Part shown: positions 42,094-50,428 of the stretch, one piece after another
Numbering within the stretch: the first letter of the stretch is position 1
Layout of the letters: each line of letters starts with the position of its first letter
Source of the DNA: Sphingobacterium bambusae
Lineage (GTDB): Bacteria > Bacteroidota > Bacteroidia > Sphingobacteriales > Sphingobacteriaceae
Assembly: GCF_033955345.1 (NCBI RefSeq)
Contig: NZ_CP138332.1
Location: 4,216,001 to 4,280,000, forward strand
Reading direction: 5' to 3'
Length of the DNA: 64,000 bases
Notes under the pieces: generated by a model
Databases searched by the model: none
What the model saw: the letters and a program-made list of their open reading frames with translations, nothing else
What the model was told of the DNA's origin: nothing
Made by a program: the position numbers and the translations under genes

Positions 42094-42435
42094 ATGGACG
42101 TTAATTTTATGGATTTGAAAAACAACAATAAAGAAGAGGCTGAAAACAACGAGCTGAGCATAGAGCTTAGTGAGGAAATTGCAGAGGGTATATATAGCAA
42201 TTTGGCAATCATTACACATTCTAATTCAGAATTTGTGCTTGATTTTATCCGGATCATGCCCGGTATTCCAAAAGCAAAGGTGAAATCTCGAATTGTGTTG
42301 ACGCCAGAGCATGCTAAGCGTTTGCTGGGGGCCCTGCAGGATAACGTGAACAGGTTTGAAGCAAGCAACGGTACCATTAATACCAATGATCCGGCACTGC
42401 CATTAAATTTCGGCGGACCGAAAGGCGAAGCCTAA
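42094..42435 (+). CDS. DUF3467 protein
   Basis: A 113-residue acidic protein. The core ELSEEIAEGIYSNLAIITHSNSEFVLDFIRIMPGIPKAKVKSRIVLTPEHAKRLLGALQDNVNRFE is the DUF3467 pattern, a small domain found across bacteria with no known activity. The first 25 residues are polar and probably disordered. An alternative ATG at codon 6 is possible. It begins 54 bp after the M42 stop on the same strand and ends before a hairpin terminator. Confidence 0.92.
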   Translation: MDVNFMDLKNNNKEEAENNELSIELSEEIAEGIYSNLAIITHSNSEFVLDFIRIMPGIPKAKVKSRIVLTPEHAKRLLGALQDNVNRFEASNGTINTNDPALPLNFGGPKGEA

Positions 42436-42524
42436 GATTTCAAATTCTAGGAACAGCATCAGCCATCTGAAACTATTGCTTTTTCAGGCAGTATGTTGAC
42501 AATGGGCTAAGCCGTCGGGTTACG

Positions 42525-42557
42525 AAAGGAGAGCAAGATATTGTTCTCCTTTTGTAT
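42525..42557 (+). terminator. Rho-independent terminator after the DUF3467 gene
   Basis: AAAGGAGA, one unpaired base and CAA pair with TTG, one unpaired base and TCTCCTTT, followed by TG and T-rich sequence. The stem lies 90 bp past the stop. Confidence 0.75.
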
Positions 42558-42703
42558 TTATTAACCATTAGCAAAATAGGCGGCGGTTCTGTAATTCTTT
42601 ACCGTGTAGGTGTTTGCTTCTATTTGATCTTGCTTTTATTGTATATCGATATTTCTCAAAACTAAATGTTCTATTTGGTTGTTGTAAAGACAAAACGAAA
42701 TTT

Positions 42704-44215
42704 ATGGATATACAAGTGCGAAACCTTACGGAGAAGGATTATAAGGATTTGAAACGGTCGATGACAAAGGCTTATGGTGGAGATTCTGGTGAGGTATGGA
42801 CTCGTGAGAATATTGAAGACCTTATAGGCCTATTTCCTGAAGGGCAGATATGTGTAGAAGTGAATGGTAGGGTGGTAGCTTGCGCACTTTCGTTAATCAT
42901 CGATTCGAAGAAAACCAATATTTATAAGAAGTACTACGAAATCATCGACGACGGTAAGTTTACTAAGCACGACTATGACGGTGATACGCTCTATGGTATC
43001 GAAGTGTTTGTACACCCCGATCATCGCTCTTTGCGATTGGGCAGAAGGCTCTATGATGCTCGGAAAGAGCTGTGCGAACAAATGAACCTCAAGAGTATCG
43101 TCGCTGGGGGGCGTATACCCAACTATCATAACTATTCCGACAAGATGACGCCTAGAACGTACATCGAAAAAGTGAAGCGAAAAGAGATTTACGATCCAAC
43201 GTTAACCTTTCAGCTATCGAACGATTTTCATGTCAGCAAGATTCTTAAAAACTATTTGCCAGAAGATAAGGAGTCCAACGAGTTTGCCACGCTGTTGGTT
43301 TGGGATAATATTTATTATGAACCGGATGCGAAGTCTAACTCGGCCACCAAACAAACCATTCGTTTGGGACTGGTACAATGGCAAATGCGGCTGTTCAAAG
43401 ATATCGAGGAGTTTTACGATCAGGTGGAATTTTTTGTGGATACGGTGAGTGATTATGGTACCGACTTCATCATGTTTCCCGAGTTTTTTAACACCCCATT
43501 GATGAGTCCGTACAACGATCTTCCCGAAAGGGCAGCGATGGAAAAGTTGGCGGAGCTGTCGGAGGAGATCATCGATAAAATGCAACAGCTTGCGGTTTCT
43601 TATAATGTCAATATCATAGCCGGATCCATGCCGGTAATGGAATACAAAAAGCTGTACAATGCATCTTATCTCTGTCACCGGAATGGAAAAATCGATGTGC
43701 ACAAGAAGATTCATATCACACCCAACGAGATGAAATATTACGGCATGGTAGGTGGTAATGATATTCAGGTCTTTGACACCGATTGCGGTAAAGTGGGGTT
43801 GTTGATCTGCTATGACGTTGAATTTCCAGAGGTAAGCCGTCTTATGGCCGATCAGGGTATGCAAATGCTATTCGTACCATTCATGACCGACACGCAAAAT
43901 GGTTATATGCGTGTGCGCAGTTGTGCGCAAGCTCGAGCCATAGAAAATGAATGTTATGTGGCGATTGCGGGATGTGTAGGGAATCTACCTCGGGTAAACA
44001 ACATGGATATTCAATATTCGCAGTCGGCGGTATTCACGCCTTCGGATTTTGCTTTTCCGAATAATGGGATCAAAGCAGAGGCAACCCCTAATACAGAAAT
44101 GGTGCTGATTGCCGATGTCGATCTCTATGCTCTCCGGGACTTGCATGAGTATGGTACAGTGAAGATCTTAAAAGATCGGCGCAAGGATCTTTATGAAGTG
44201 AATATGTTGAAGTAG
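42704..44215 (+). CDS. GNAT acetyltransferase - carbon-nitrogen hydrolase fusion
   Basis: A 503-residue protein from the ATG at 42704. An upstream in-frame ATG would add 30 hydrophobic residues unlike the family. Residues 1-190 are a GNAT domain with YGIEVFVHPDHRSLRLGRRLYDARKEL (acetyl-CoA loop). Residues 220-503 are a nitrilase-superfamily domain with catalytic Glu in FPEFFNTPL, Lys in VHKKIHITPNE and Cys in GLLICYDVEFPE. This two-domain form is a known bacterial family of unproven substrate. One domain may acylate and the other hydrolyse an amide of the same metabolite. The DUF421 gene begins 12 bp downstream. Confidence 0.92.
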   Translation: MDIQVRNLTEKDYKDLKRSMTKAYGGDSGEVWTRENIEDLIGLFPEGQICVEVNGRVVACALSLIIDSKKTNIYKKYYEIIDDGKFTKHDYDGDTLYGIEVFVHPDHRSLRLGRRLYDARKELCEQMNLKSIVAGGRIPNYHNYSDKMTPRTYIEKVKRKEIYDPTLTFQLSNDFHVSKILKNYLPEDKESNEFATLLVWDNIYYEPDAKSNSATKQTIRLGLVQWQMRLFKDIEEFYDQVEFFVDTVSDYGTDFIMFPEFFNTPLMSPYNDLPERAAMEKLAELSEEIIDKMQQLAVSYNVNIIAGSMPVMEYKKLYNASYLCHRNGKIDVHKKIHITPNEMKYYGMVGGNDIQVFDTDCGKVGLLICYDVEFPEVSRLMADQGMQMLFVPFMTDTQNGYMRVRSCAQARAIENECYVAIAGCVGNLPRVNNMDIQYSQSAVFTPSDFAFPNNGIKAEATPNTEMVLIADVDLYALRDLHEYGTVKILKDRRKDLYEVNMLK

Positions 44216-44227
44216 AACGTCCTTAAT

Positions 44228-44741
44228 ATGCTTGGTATACTCGATATTGTATTTCGATCGTTAGCCGTTTATTTATTTATGATCATCGCTATCCGATTGA
44301 CTGGAAAGAAAGAGCTCTCCCAGTTGAACACCAGTGATGTAGTCTTGATCCTGTTGATCAGCAACGCCGTTCAGAATGCGATGGTCGGGCCGGATACGTC
44401 CTTGCTGGGAGGGCTTATCGCTGCTTCCGTGCTTTTTTTGCTCAACTTTTTATTAAAAACTTTTTTATTTAAAAATGCAAAATGGCGCGGTATTTTGAAT
44501 CAAAAGCCCGAAATATTAATTCACCACGGAAAAGCTAGATTTTGATAATTTGAGTCGGCTGAAGATAACGAACGAAGAGCTGCAGGAAGCTATGCGCGAG
44601 CATGGAGTGGAGCGCTACCGGGACGTACGCTTAGCGATGCTCGAAATTGATGGAAATATCAGTATCATATCGAACGTGGATGGAATGAAGCAGTCGGTCT
44701 ACAAACGAAAACATCCGCACAAACGTTTGGATGTTTCTTGA
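44228..44741 (+). pseudogene. DUF421 (YetF/YcaP-like) membrane protein gene split by a frameshift
   Basis: The first frame (44228-44545) encodes three helices and the start of the cytoplasmic domain: IAIRLTGKKELSQLNTSDVVLILLISNAVQNAM, up to ILIHHGKARF and a TGA. The second frame resumes the same domain with LSRLKITNEELQEAMREHGV through RKHPHKRLDVS. Removing one A from the A4 run at 44530-44533 restores HGKLDFDNLSRLKITNEEL, exactly what DUF421 proteins have there. The joined product would be about 170 residues, normal for the family. The cause could be a real mutation, phase variation by slippage or a sequencing error. Confidence 0.88.
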
Positions 44742-44769
44742 TGTAGTTTATGCGAGGTAAGGCCATTGC

Positions 44770-45216
44770 CTAAGCTTGAACCTCTTCGTAGTCTACTGAT
44801 CTTGGAATATGGGCGATAATCGGCTCCCATTCTTTTGGAATGCCGGTCAGTTTGCGCTCCACAAGGTTAAGCCAAGCGCCATCCACATTAACGGTGGCCG
44901 CTTTAATACCATTTTCTTTGTAGATCTCATGCCTAAACGAAAAACGGTAATTTTTTAAGTTCAGCCGGTTCATCTCCACCTTGACAAAAATACGTTCATC
45001 TAAACCAATTTCTCTATGGTAAATTAACTCCTCCCGGAACAGAATAGGGCCGATGTGGTTTTTCGCAAATTCAGCAAGCGATAAGCCGGCTTTGTTCAGC
45101 ATGTTGCTGCGCGCCTGCGCACAAAAGTCGGCATAGGCCGAGTGCCGTAGATGTCTATTTGGATCCAATTGTGCCCAAAGCACCTGTCCTTCAAAAAAGA
45201 TATGCTCTTGCTCCAT
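44770..45216 (-). CDS. Hotdog-fold acyl-CoA thioesterase (4-HBT/YbgC-like)
   Basis: A 148-residue protein with the 4-hydroxybenzoyl-CoA thioesterase pattern: VLWAQLDPNRHLRHSAYADFCAQAR (active Asp near 17, followed by the HxxxY helix), then LIYHREIGLDERIFVKVEMNRL and FRHEIYKENGIKAATVNVDGAWLNLVERK. Members hydrolyse acyl-CoA or acyl-ACP thioesters. It is divergent from the GH3-family gene 142 bp away. Both act on acyl-activated compounds, but a functional link is only a guess. Confidence 0.88.
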   Translation of the reverse strand: MEQEHIFFEGQVLWAQLDPNRHLRHSAYADFCAQARSNMLNKAGLSLAEFAKNHIGPILFREELIYHREIGLDERIFVKVEMNRLNLKNYRFSFRHEIYKENGIKAATVNVDGAWLNLVERKLTGIPKEWEPIIAHIPRSVDYEEVQA

Positions 45217-45358
45217 CTTTTAAAAATACAAAAAAGTACTGCTTGTTGAAAAGGAAAGAACGCAAAGTGTTGTTTTTATCGTTGCCAATTATGATGAAAA
45301 TCACAAAACCAAAAGCCCTATTCGGTGGTGATATAAGTAAACAAGCAAGTTTACACAT

Positions 45359-46885
45359 ATGGCAATCATTGGAGAAATAATTAAACGAGCAATCAATGTT
45401 AACGGATTAATAGCAAAAGAACCCTCGCCAGTAGAAGCGCAACAGGAAGTGTTGCTCATGATGTTGAACAAAGCAAAGCGTACTGTTTTTGGTCGGGCTT
45501 ATAATTTCGAAGATATATTGAATAGCGCAGATCCGATTTCATCCTTCCAAAGCCATGTACCGGTCTACGATTATGATAAGCTCTATAGAGCATGGTGGCA
45601 CTATTTGGAAGATGGACACGAGAATATTACGTGGCCAGGCGGGCAGCGTTATTTCGCGCTGAGCAGTGGCACGACCAGTAATAGCAAAGCCATTCCCGTT
45701 ACAGACGATATGCTAGATGCAATTAAAAAGTCCGGTATACAGCAGATTCTCAGCTTGAAGAACTTTGATCTACCAGCAGACTTCTTTGAGAAGGATATCA
45801 TGATGCTGGGCAGCAGCACGGAGCTGAGAGAACGGAATGGTTTTTTGGCTGGAGAAATTAGCGGTATCTCCGCTGCCAATTTGCCTCTTTGGTTTAGGAA
45901 GTTCTATAAACCGGGGAAAAAGATTGCAGCGAGCAAAGATTGGGATCAACGTGTCGCGCGTATTGTGCGTTCGGCAAAAAAGTGGGATGTCGGTAGTATG
46001 TCGGGGATGCCATCATGGTCTGAGTTGATGATCCGTGAAATTATTCGGCATAATAAGTTGGATACCATTCACGATATTTGGCCTAACCTGCAGGTATACA
46101 GCACGGGTGGCGTCGCGTTTGGGCCTTATCGAAAAAGCTTTGAATCGTTGTTTGCAAAGCCTGTAACTATTATCGACACCTATTTGGCCTCGGAAGGTTA
46201 TCTTGCTACACAGAAGCGACCGGATGCGAAGGGGATGGCATTAATTATCAATAACGGTATTTTTTTTGAATTTGTTTCTTTTTCGGAGGATAACATGGAT
46301 GAGCATGGTTGTGTGAAGCAAGACGCGCAGGTGCTCACGTTGAAAGATGTGGAAGAAGGTGTGGAGTATGTCTTATTAATTACCACTGTTGCCGGTGCCT
46401 GGCGCTATATGATCGGTGATACGGTGATATTTACGGATAAAGAGCATGCTGAAATTATCATCAGTGGCCGTACCAAGCATTTTTTGAATGTTGTGGGTGA
46501 GCAACTGTCGGTGCACCAAATGAATAGTACGATTCAAAAGGTACAAGAGAAATTTGATCTTGAAGTGAAGGAGTTTGTTGTATCAACAGTGATGGATGAT
46601 AAACGTCGTATCAATAAATGGTATCTCGGGGCAGATGGGACAAACGGTAGCGTTGAATCGGAAACTGTTGCCGATTTCTTGGATCGTGAATTGCAAGAGA
46701 CAAATAAAAATTACAAAGTTGCACGGAACCAAGCATTAGATGCGGTAGAAGTCAACGTAATTCCCGTCGATTATTTCCACAAATGGAGTGAGCAACATAA
46801 AAAGCTTGGTGGACAGGCAAAGATTCCACGCGTCATGAACGAAGAAGAGTTTATGGCTTTCGAACAGTATCTGTCCACGCTATAA
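45359..46885 (+). CDS. GH3-family (auxin-responsive promoter family) acyl-acid amido synthetase-like protein
   Basis: A 508-residue protein of the plant GH3 fold in the ANL adenylating superfamily. Seen: YFALSSGTTSNSKAIPVTDDML (Ser/Thr-rich P-loop-like ATP motif, about 99-120), LQVYSTGGVAFGPYRKSFE, IIDTYLASEGYLATQ, EFVSFSEDN, GAWRYMIGDTVIFTD (the GDxxxF hinge, about 346-360) and a C-terminal lid with KWSEQHKKLGGQAKIPRVMN. Plant members join amino acids to acyl acids such as auxin or jasmonate. Bacterial homologues are common in Bacteroidota and their substrates are mostly unknown. The start ATG at 45359 has no Shine-Dalgarno. Confidence 0.9.
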   Translation: MAIIGEIIKRAINVNGLIAKEPSPVEAQQEVLLMMLNKAKRTVFGRAYNFEDILNSADPISSFQSHVPVYDYDKLYRAWWHYLEDGHENITWPGGQRYFALSSGTTSNSKAIPVTDDMLDAIKKSGIQQILSLKNFDLPADFFEKDIMMLGSSTELRERNGFLAGEISGISAANLPLWFRKFYKPGKKIAASKDWDQRVARIVRSAKKWDVGSMSGMPSWSELMIREIIRHNKLDTIHDIWPNLQVYSTGGVAFGPYRKSFESLFAKPVTIIDTYLASEGYLATQKRPDAKGMALIINNGIFFEFVSFSEDNMDEHGCVKQDAQVLTLKDVEEGVEYVLLITTVAGAWRYMIGDTVIFTDKEHAEIIISGRTKHFLNVVGEQLSVHQMNSTIQKVQEKFDLEVKEFVVSTVMDDKRRINKWYLGADGTNGSVESETVADFLDRELQETNKNYKVARNQALDAVEVNVIPVDYFHKWSEQHKKLGGQAKIPRVMNEEEFMAFEQYLSTL

Positions 46886-46889
46886 GTTA

Positions 46890-46920
46890 ATAGGGAGTAT
46901 GCTTATGCACCACTCCCTAT
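46890..46920. repeat. 9-bp inverted repeat between convergent genes
   Basis: ATAGGGAGT and ACTCCCTAT with a 13-base loop, placed right after the GH3-family stop and running into the 3' end of the convergent peptidase gene. No T-run follows on the plus strand. Probably a shared mRNA 3' stem-loop. Confidence 0.6.
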
Positions 46921-47582
46921 ATCGATTCCTTTTGTGTACGGAGCTCGTCATTGATGATGTCATCACGTTTCACCGTTGTTTTCTCTTCGAGTTCTTTTAC
47001 TAGCTTTACGATATCATCTGGGGAGAGATAAAGCCGGGCTATTTTATTCTTGTATCGCGTGGAGAGTCCACTATGTCCGAGTATAAATTGTTTTGTGGCA
47101 AGGATAAAGTTTCCCATCCCTCGATTTACTGCAAACGTATCAGCTACCCGCTCGGCCTTACGAATGTAGCCTTTAGATAGCCAGTATAGTAATCCGAATT
47201 TGGCTATGCTCCAGATATGACGACGCTCGTAATCCATGATATGCCCCAGTTCGTGCCCTATCCAGCCCACTAAAACATCGTCCTCAACCTGATGGATAGG
47301 TTCGATGGTATGTTGCAACTTAAACACGGGACTGATAAGGATATCGTAAACCCTTTTATGGCGAGGTCCTAGTAACGTGCGTATGACGGGTCTTGCTGCC
47401 ATAATAGATCCTTTCAGCTGTTGCGTAAACAGGAATCTAATGTGGGTGTCTTTCAGCTCAGGATAATGAGATAGCGCCATCAAGATCTGAATCTCCATGA
47501 CTTTTGGTATTTGCTTGTTTATCGAAAATTTAGCCATTCCTGCTGCCACATTCGCCGGTGCACTTTCGGTTAAATTTGTCAT
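46917..47582 (-). CDS. Predicted cytoplasmic gluzincin-type zinc peptidase (HELGH)
   Basis: A 221-residue protein without a signal peptide. It has HELGH at 110-114 (VGWIGHELGHIMDYE) and a second metal-ligand motif ERVADTF with Glu at 144, the HExxH...ExxAD pattern of M48-like gluzincins. The segment between them (IWSIAKFGLLYWLSKGY, 123-139) is aromatic and could touch a membrane. The N-terminal hundred residues and the charged C-terminal tail (VKELEEKTTVKRDDIINDEL) match nothing I recognise. Likely a metal-dependent protease of unknown target. Confidence 0.75.
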   Translation of the reverse strand: MTNLTESAPANVAAGMAKFSINKQIPKVMEIQILMALSHYPELKDTHIRFLFTQQLKGSIMAARPVIRTLLGPRHKRVYDILISPVFKLQHTIEPIHQVEDDVLVGWIGHELGHIMDYERRHIWSIAKFGLLYWLSKGYIRKAERVADTFAVNRGMGNFILATKQFILGHSGLSTRYKNKIARLYLSPDDIVKLVKELEEKTTVKRDDIINDELRTQKESI

Positions 47583-47762
47583 CGTTTTTGTATTTGTTCT
47601 TTTATGGAACGAGCTGCGAGCAAAATAGTTGGCATGAATTGAAAATGCTCGCTTTAAACAATTGTCGGGGTCAGACTATCTAGCAGGAATGGGGAGTGTT
47701 TTAATAACTAGCATATTGGGGCGGCTTTGTAAAGAAAAGCGTTAACCAGTTATTTAGTGGCC

Positions 47763-49028
47763 CTATATAGGTGCCACCATTTGCATCAATAAGGCCGTAA
47801 ACCAACCTGCATAGGTGCCTATTGCATATCCGAAAACGGCTAGAATAACACCCACAGAAATTAACGAGGGGTGAAATGCAGCCGCAGTCACGGTCGCGGA
47901 TGCGACACCGCCCACGTTGGCCATGCTACCTACTGCCAAATAGAAAAATGGTGCTTTGATTAGTTTGCCAACTAATATCAATACGATGGCATGAAAGCTG
48001 ATCCAGATAATACCGACGATGAATAGTCCTGGATTGTTCAAAATGGCGCTGATGTCCATTTGCATGCCGATGGTCACAATGAGCATGTACAGCAAAGTGG
48101 TGCCGATTTTAGACGCACCTGCATGCTCCAGTTCGCGTGCTGGTGTAAAAGATAGGCCGATGCCAATTATCGTAGCAAATAGAACCAACCAAAAGAATCC
48201 GTTGGTAAGTGAGAATTTTTCCAGTTGAGGGTGGTTCGTCGCCATGTATTCGGCCACTGGAGACGAGAGTAGGGAAGATAGACCTGTTCCACCCAATGCG
48301 AGTGCGAGCATCAAGATATAGTCTTTGCTTTCGGCTGTGCGACTGTTCGTTTGTGCTTGCATGTCCATGCGCTTGGTCAAGGCATCCACATCGGAGGCGT
48401 CGGCCTTAAAGAAGCTATCTAATAGCTTCACTTTATTTGCACCATAAAGCAACAATGCCATCCAGATGTAAGCTACAAACACGTCAACGGCAATAATGGA
48501 AGAAAACAGCTTGGGCGAAGGCTGCAGTATTTCACGCAAAGCCACTTGATTGGCGCTGCCTCCTATCCAAGAACCCGCTAGAGCGCCCAACCCACGCCAT
48601 ACTTCGTCGGGGCCAGCACCGGCAACAACATTTGGTGCTACCAAAGCTGTCAGCCAGACCGCAATTGGACCACCCAGCATAATTCCTACCGTGCCAGCGA
48701 GGAACATCAATCCGGCACGTTTTCGCAAATTCCACATTTCTTTCAGATCTAAATTCAATGTGAACAAGATCAAACAAGCGGGTAAAAAATAACGACTACC
48801 GATACTCGCCAACGGAGAGTTTTCGCCATCGATAATATGCAGTGAATTTAAGATGCCGGGAATAAAATAGCACATCAGAAGGGGGGGGATGACCGAGTAG
48901 AACCCTTGTATATATTTGTTTTTTAGGCTGGAAGTGAAGAAAACCAAGCCGAGTACGGACATCAGTAGGCCAAATACGGCGGCCTGATCCGTAATCATTG
49001 GTGTAACTTCTATGATAGCATTTTGCAT
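47763..49028 (-). CDS. DUF819-family membrane protein
   Basis: This 421-residue protein has about eleven hydrophobic helices. The DUF819 (YjcL-like) hallmarks are FLPACLILFTLNLDLKEMWNLRKRAG, LAGSWIGGSANQVALREIL (a glycine-rich conserved loop), YMLIVTIGMQMDISAIL and GSMANVGGVASATVTAAAFHPSLISVGVILAVFGYAIGTYAG. The family is predicted to transport anions or small metabolites, without proof. The ATG at 49028 fits the first helix. The gene appears monocistronic. Confidence 0.9.
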   Translation of the reverse strand: MQNAIIEVTPMITDQAAVFGLLMSVLGLVFFTSSLKNKYIQGFYSVIPPLLMCYFIPGILNSLHIIDGENSPLASIGSRYFLPACLILFTLNLDLKEMWNLRKRAGLMFLAGTVGIMLGGPIAVWLTALVAPNVVAGAGPDEVWRGLGALAGSWIGGSANQVALREILQPSPKLFSSIIAVDVFVAYIWMALLLYGANKVKLLDSFFKADASDVDALTKRMDMQAQTNSRTAESKDYILMLALALGGTGLSSLLSSPVAEYMATNHPQLEKFSLTNGFFWLVLFATIIGIGLSFTPARELEHAGASKIGTTLLYMLIVTIGMQMDISAILNNPGLFIVGIIWISFHAIVLILVGKLIKAPFFYLAVGSMANVGGVASATVTAAAFHPSLISVGVILAVFGYAIGTYAGWFTALLMQMVAPI

Positions 49029-49148
49029 AATTTTTCGGTAATTGTTATTTTGGGAGTGAAATTATAGAATAAATTCGGAACGGCAACCGTTTTGTTTGTA
49101 TTCTTGCATAAAGTTGCAGTTTTTTTAAATAAACCTTATCATAAACGC

Positions 49149-50426
49149 ATGTTGAATCGTAGAGATTTTATAATAAATGGAAGCTTACTGGCCGGAACGG
49201 CGGCGCTAGCAAGTCCAGTTTTTGGTGAAAGTAGCGTCGGAATGACAAAAACGATACGTGTTGGGCTTATCGGTTGTGGGGGGCGCGGGACTGGAGCCAT
49301 TTTTCAAGCGCTGGATGCGGATCCTGACGTGCAGGTAACGGCGCTGGCAGATGTCTTCGAAGACAACCTCGCTAATACGTTAGCTTCTCTTAAGGAGAAG
49401 TATGGAGCACGTATAAAAGTCGACGAAAAGACCTCTTTTTTGGGTTTCGATGCGTACGAGCGATTGATTAAATCGAATGTCGATGTGGTTTTGCTTTGTA
49501 CGCCTCCTAATTTCAGACCCGCACATCTTACTCTAGCCATTCAGGAGGGTAAACATGTGTTTTGCGAGAAGCCTGTAGCTATAGATATCCCTGGTTTGCA
49601 TCAGGTAGAAGCTGCTGTAAAATTGGCGAAAGAAAAGAAACTCTGCCTTGTGAGCGGTTTTTGCTTTCGTTATTCCTTTCCGAATAGGGAAATCATTTCG
49701 CGTGTGCATGCTGGAGCGATTGGCGATATCAAGTCTATCTCCACTTTTCGTCATGGGGGCGAATTAAGCTATAAAGAGAGGCAACCATCTTGGAGCGATA
49801 TGGCTTACCAGTTGCGCAACTGGTACTACTACCAGCGCTATTCGGGCGATATGATCGTCGAACAGACGATTCACAGCTTGGATTACATGTCTTGGATTTT
49901 AAACGACGAGCTACCGAAAAAGGTGACGGCTACAGGTGGAAGGCAGAGTCGGCCTTGGAATAAGTTCGGAAACGTTTATGACCACTTTACCGTGGAGTAT
50001 GAATACAATAACGGTTTTCGCGGTTTCCATTTCGGTCGTCAACAGAATGGAACGACTCCTCGGAATACGGTGGAGGCCATGGGCACGAAAGGGTATGTAG
50101 ACGTGGCGTTGAATAGTAACTACGAAATTATTGGTGAGCAGCCTTGGAAAAATAAGGCCCGACTTAATAATATGTACCAAACACAGCACGATGAGCTTTT
50201 TAAAGCTATTCGAAATGGTGTTGCAGTGAATGATGGCGATTTTATGGTGAAATCGACTTTGCTGGCTATTTGGGGACGATTGTCAGCCTATTCCGGGAAG
50301 TCTATAGGCTATGAGGAGGTGATCAACCTGCAGGGACGTTTAGGTCCTGCTGTGGAAGACTATCATTGGGATATGAACATTGATGAACTAACCATCGCTC
50401 GGCCGGGATCATATAAATTAACGTAG
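49149..50426 (+). CDS. Gfo/Idh/MocA-family oxidoreductase with Tat-type leader
   Basis: A 425-residue protein from the ATG at 49149, which starts a twin-arginine-like leader MLNRRDFIINGSLLAGTAALAS. An NAD(P)-binding Rossmann motif follows (IRVGLIGCGGRGTGAI, about 36-51), then the catalytic-lysine motif GKHVFCEKPVAID and a C-terminal substrate domain with VEQTIHSLDYMSWILN. Such exported family members in Bacteroidota act on sugar derivatives in the periplasm, often as glycosidase-like or oxidoreductase steps. The next gene, another Gfo/Idh/MocA enzyme without a leader, starts 2 bp after the stop, so a two-step pathway is likely. Confidence 0.9.
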   Translation: MLNRRDFIINGSLLAGTAALASPVFGESSVGMTKTIRVGLIGCGGRGTGAIFQALDADPDVQVTALADVFEDNLANTLASLKEKYGARIKVDEKTSFLGFDAYERLIKSNVDVVLLCTPPNFRPAHLTLAIQEGKHVFCEKPVAIDIPGLHQVEAAVKLAKEKKLCLVSGFCFRYSFPNREIISRVHAGAIGDIKSISTFRHGGELSYKERQPSWSDMAYQLRNWYYYQRYSGDMIVEQTIHSLDYMSWILNDELPKKVTATGGRQSRPWNKFGNVYDHFTVEYEYNNGFRGFHFGRQQNGTTPRNTVEAMGTKGYVDVALNSNYEIIGEQPWKNKARLNNMYQTQHDELFKAIRNGVAVNDGDFMVKSTLLAIWGRLSAYSGKSIGYEEVINLQGRLGPAVEDYHWDMNIDELTIARPGSYKLT

Positions 50427-50428
50427 TG

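Noticed and set aside
42614..42703. Thirty-residue hydrophobic extension of the GNAT-nitrilase protein
   Set aside because: The GNAT domain begins directly at the ATG at 42704, and the extension resembles neither a usable signal nor family members.
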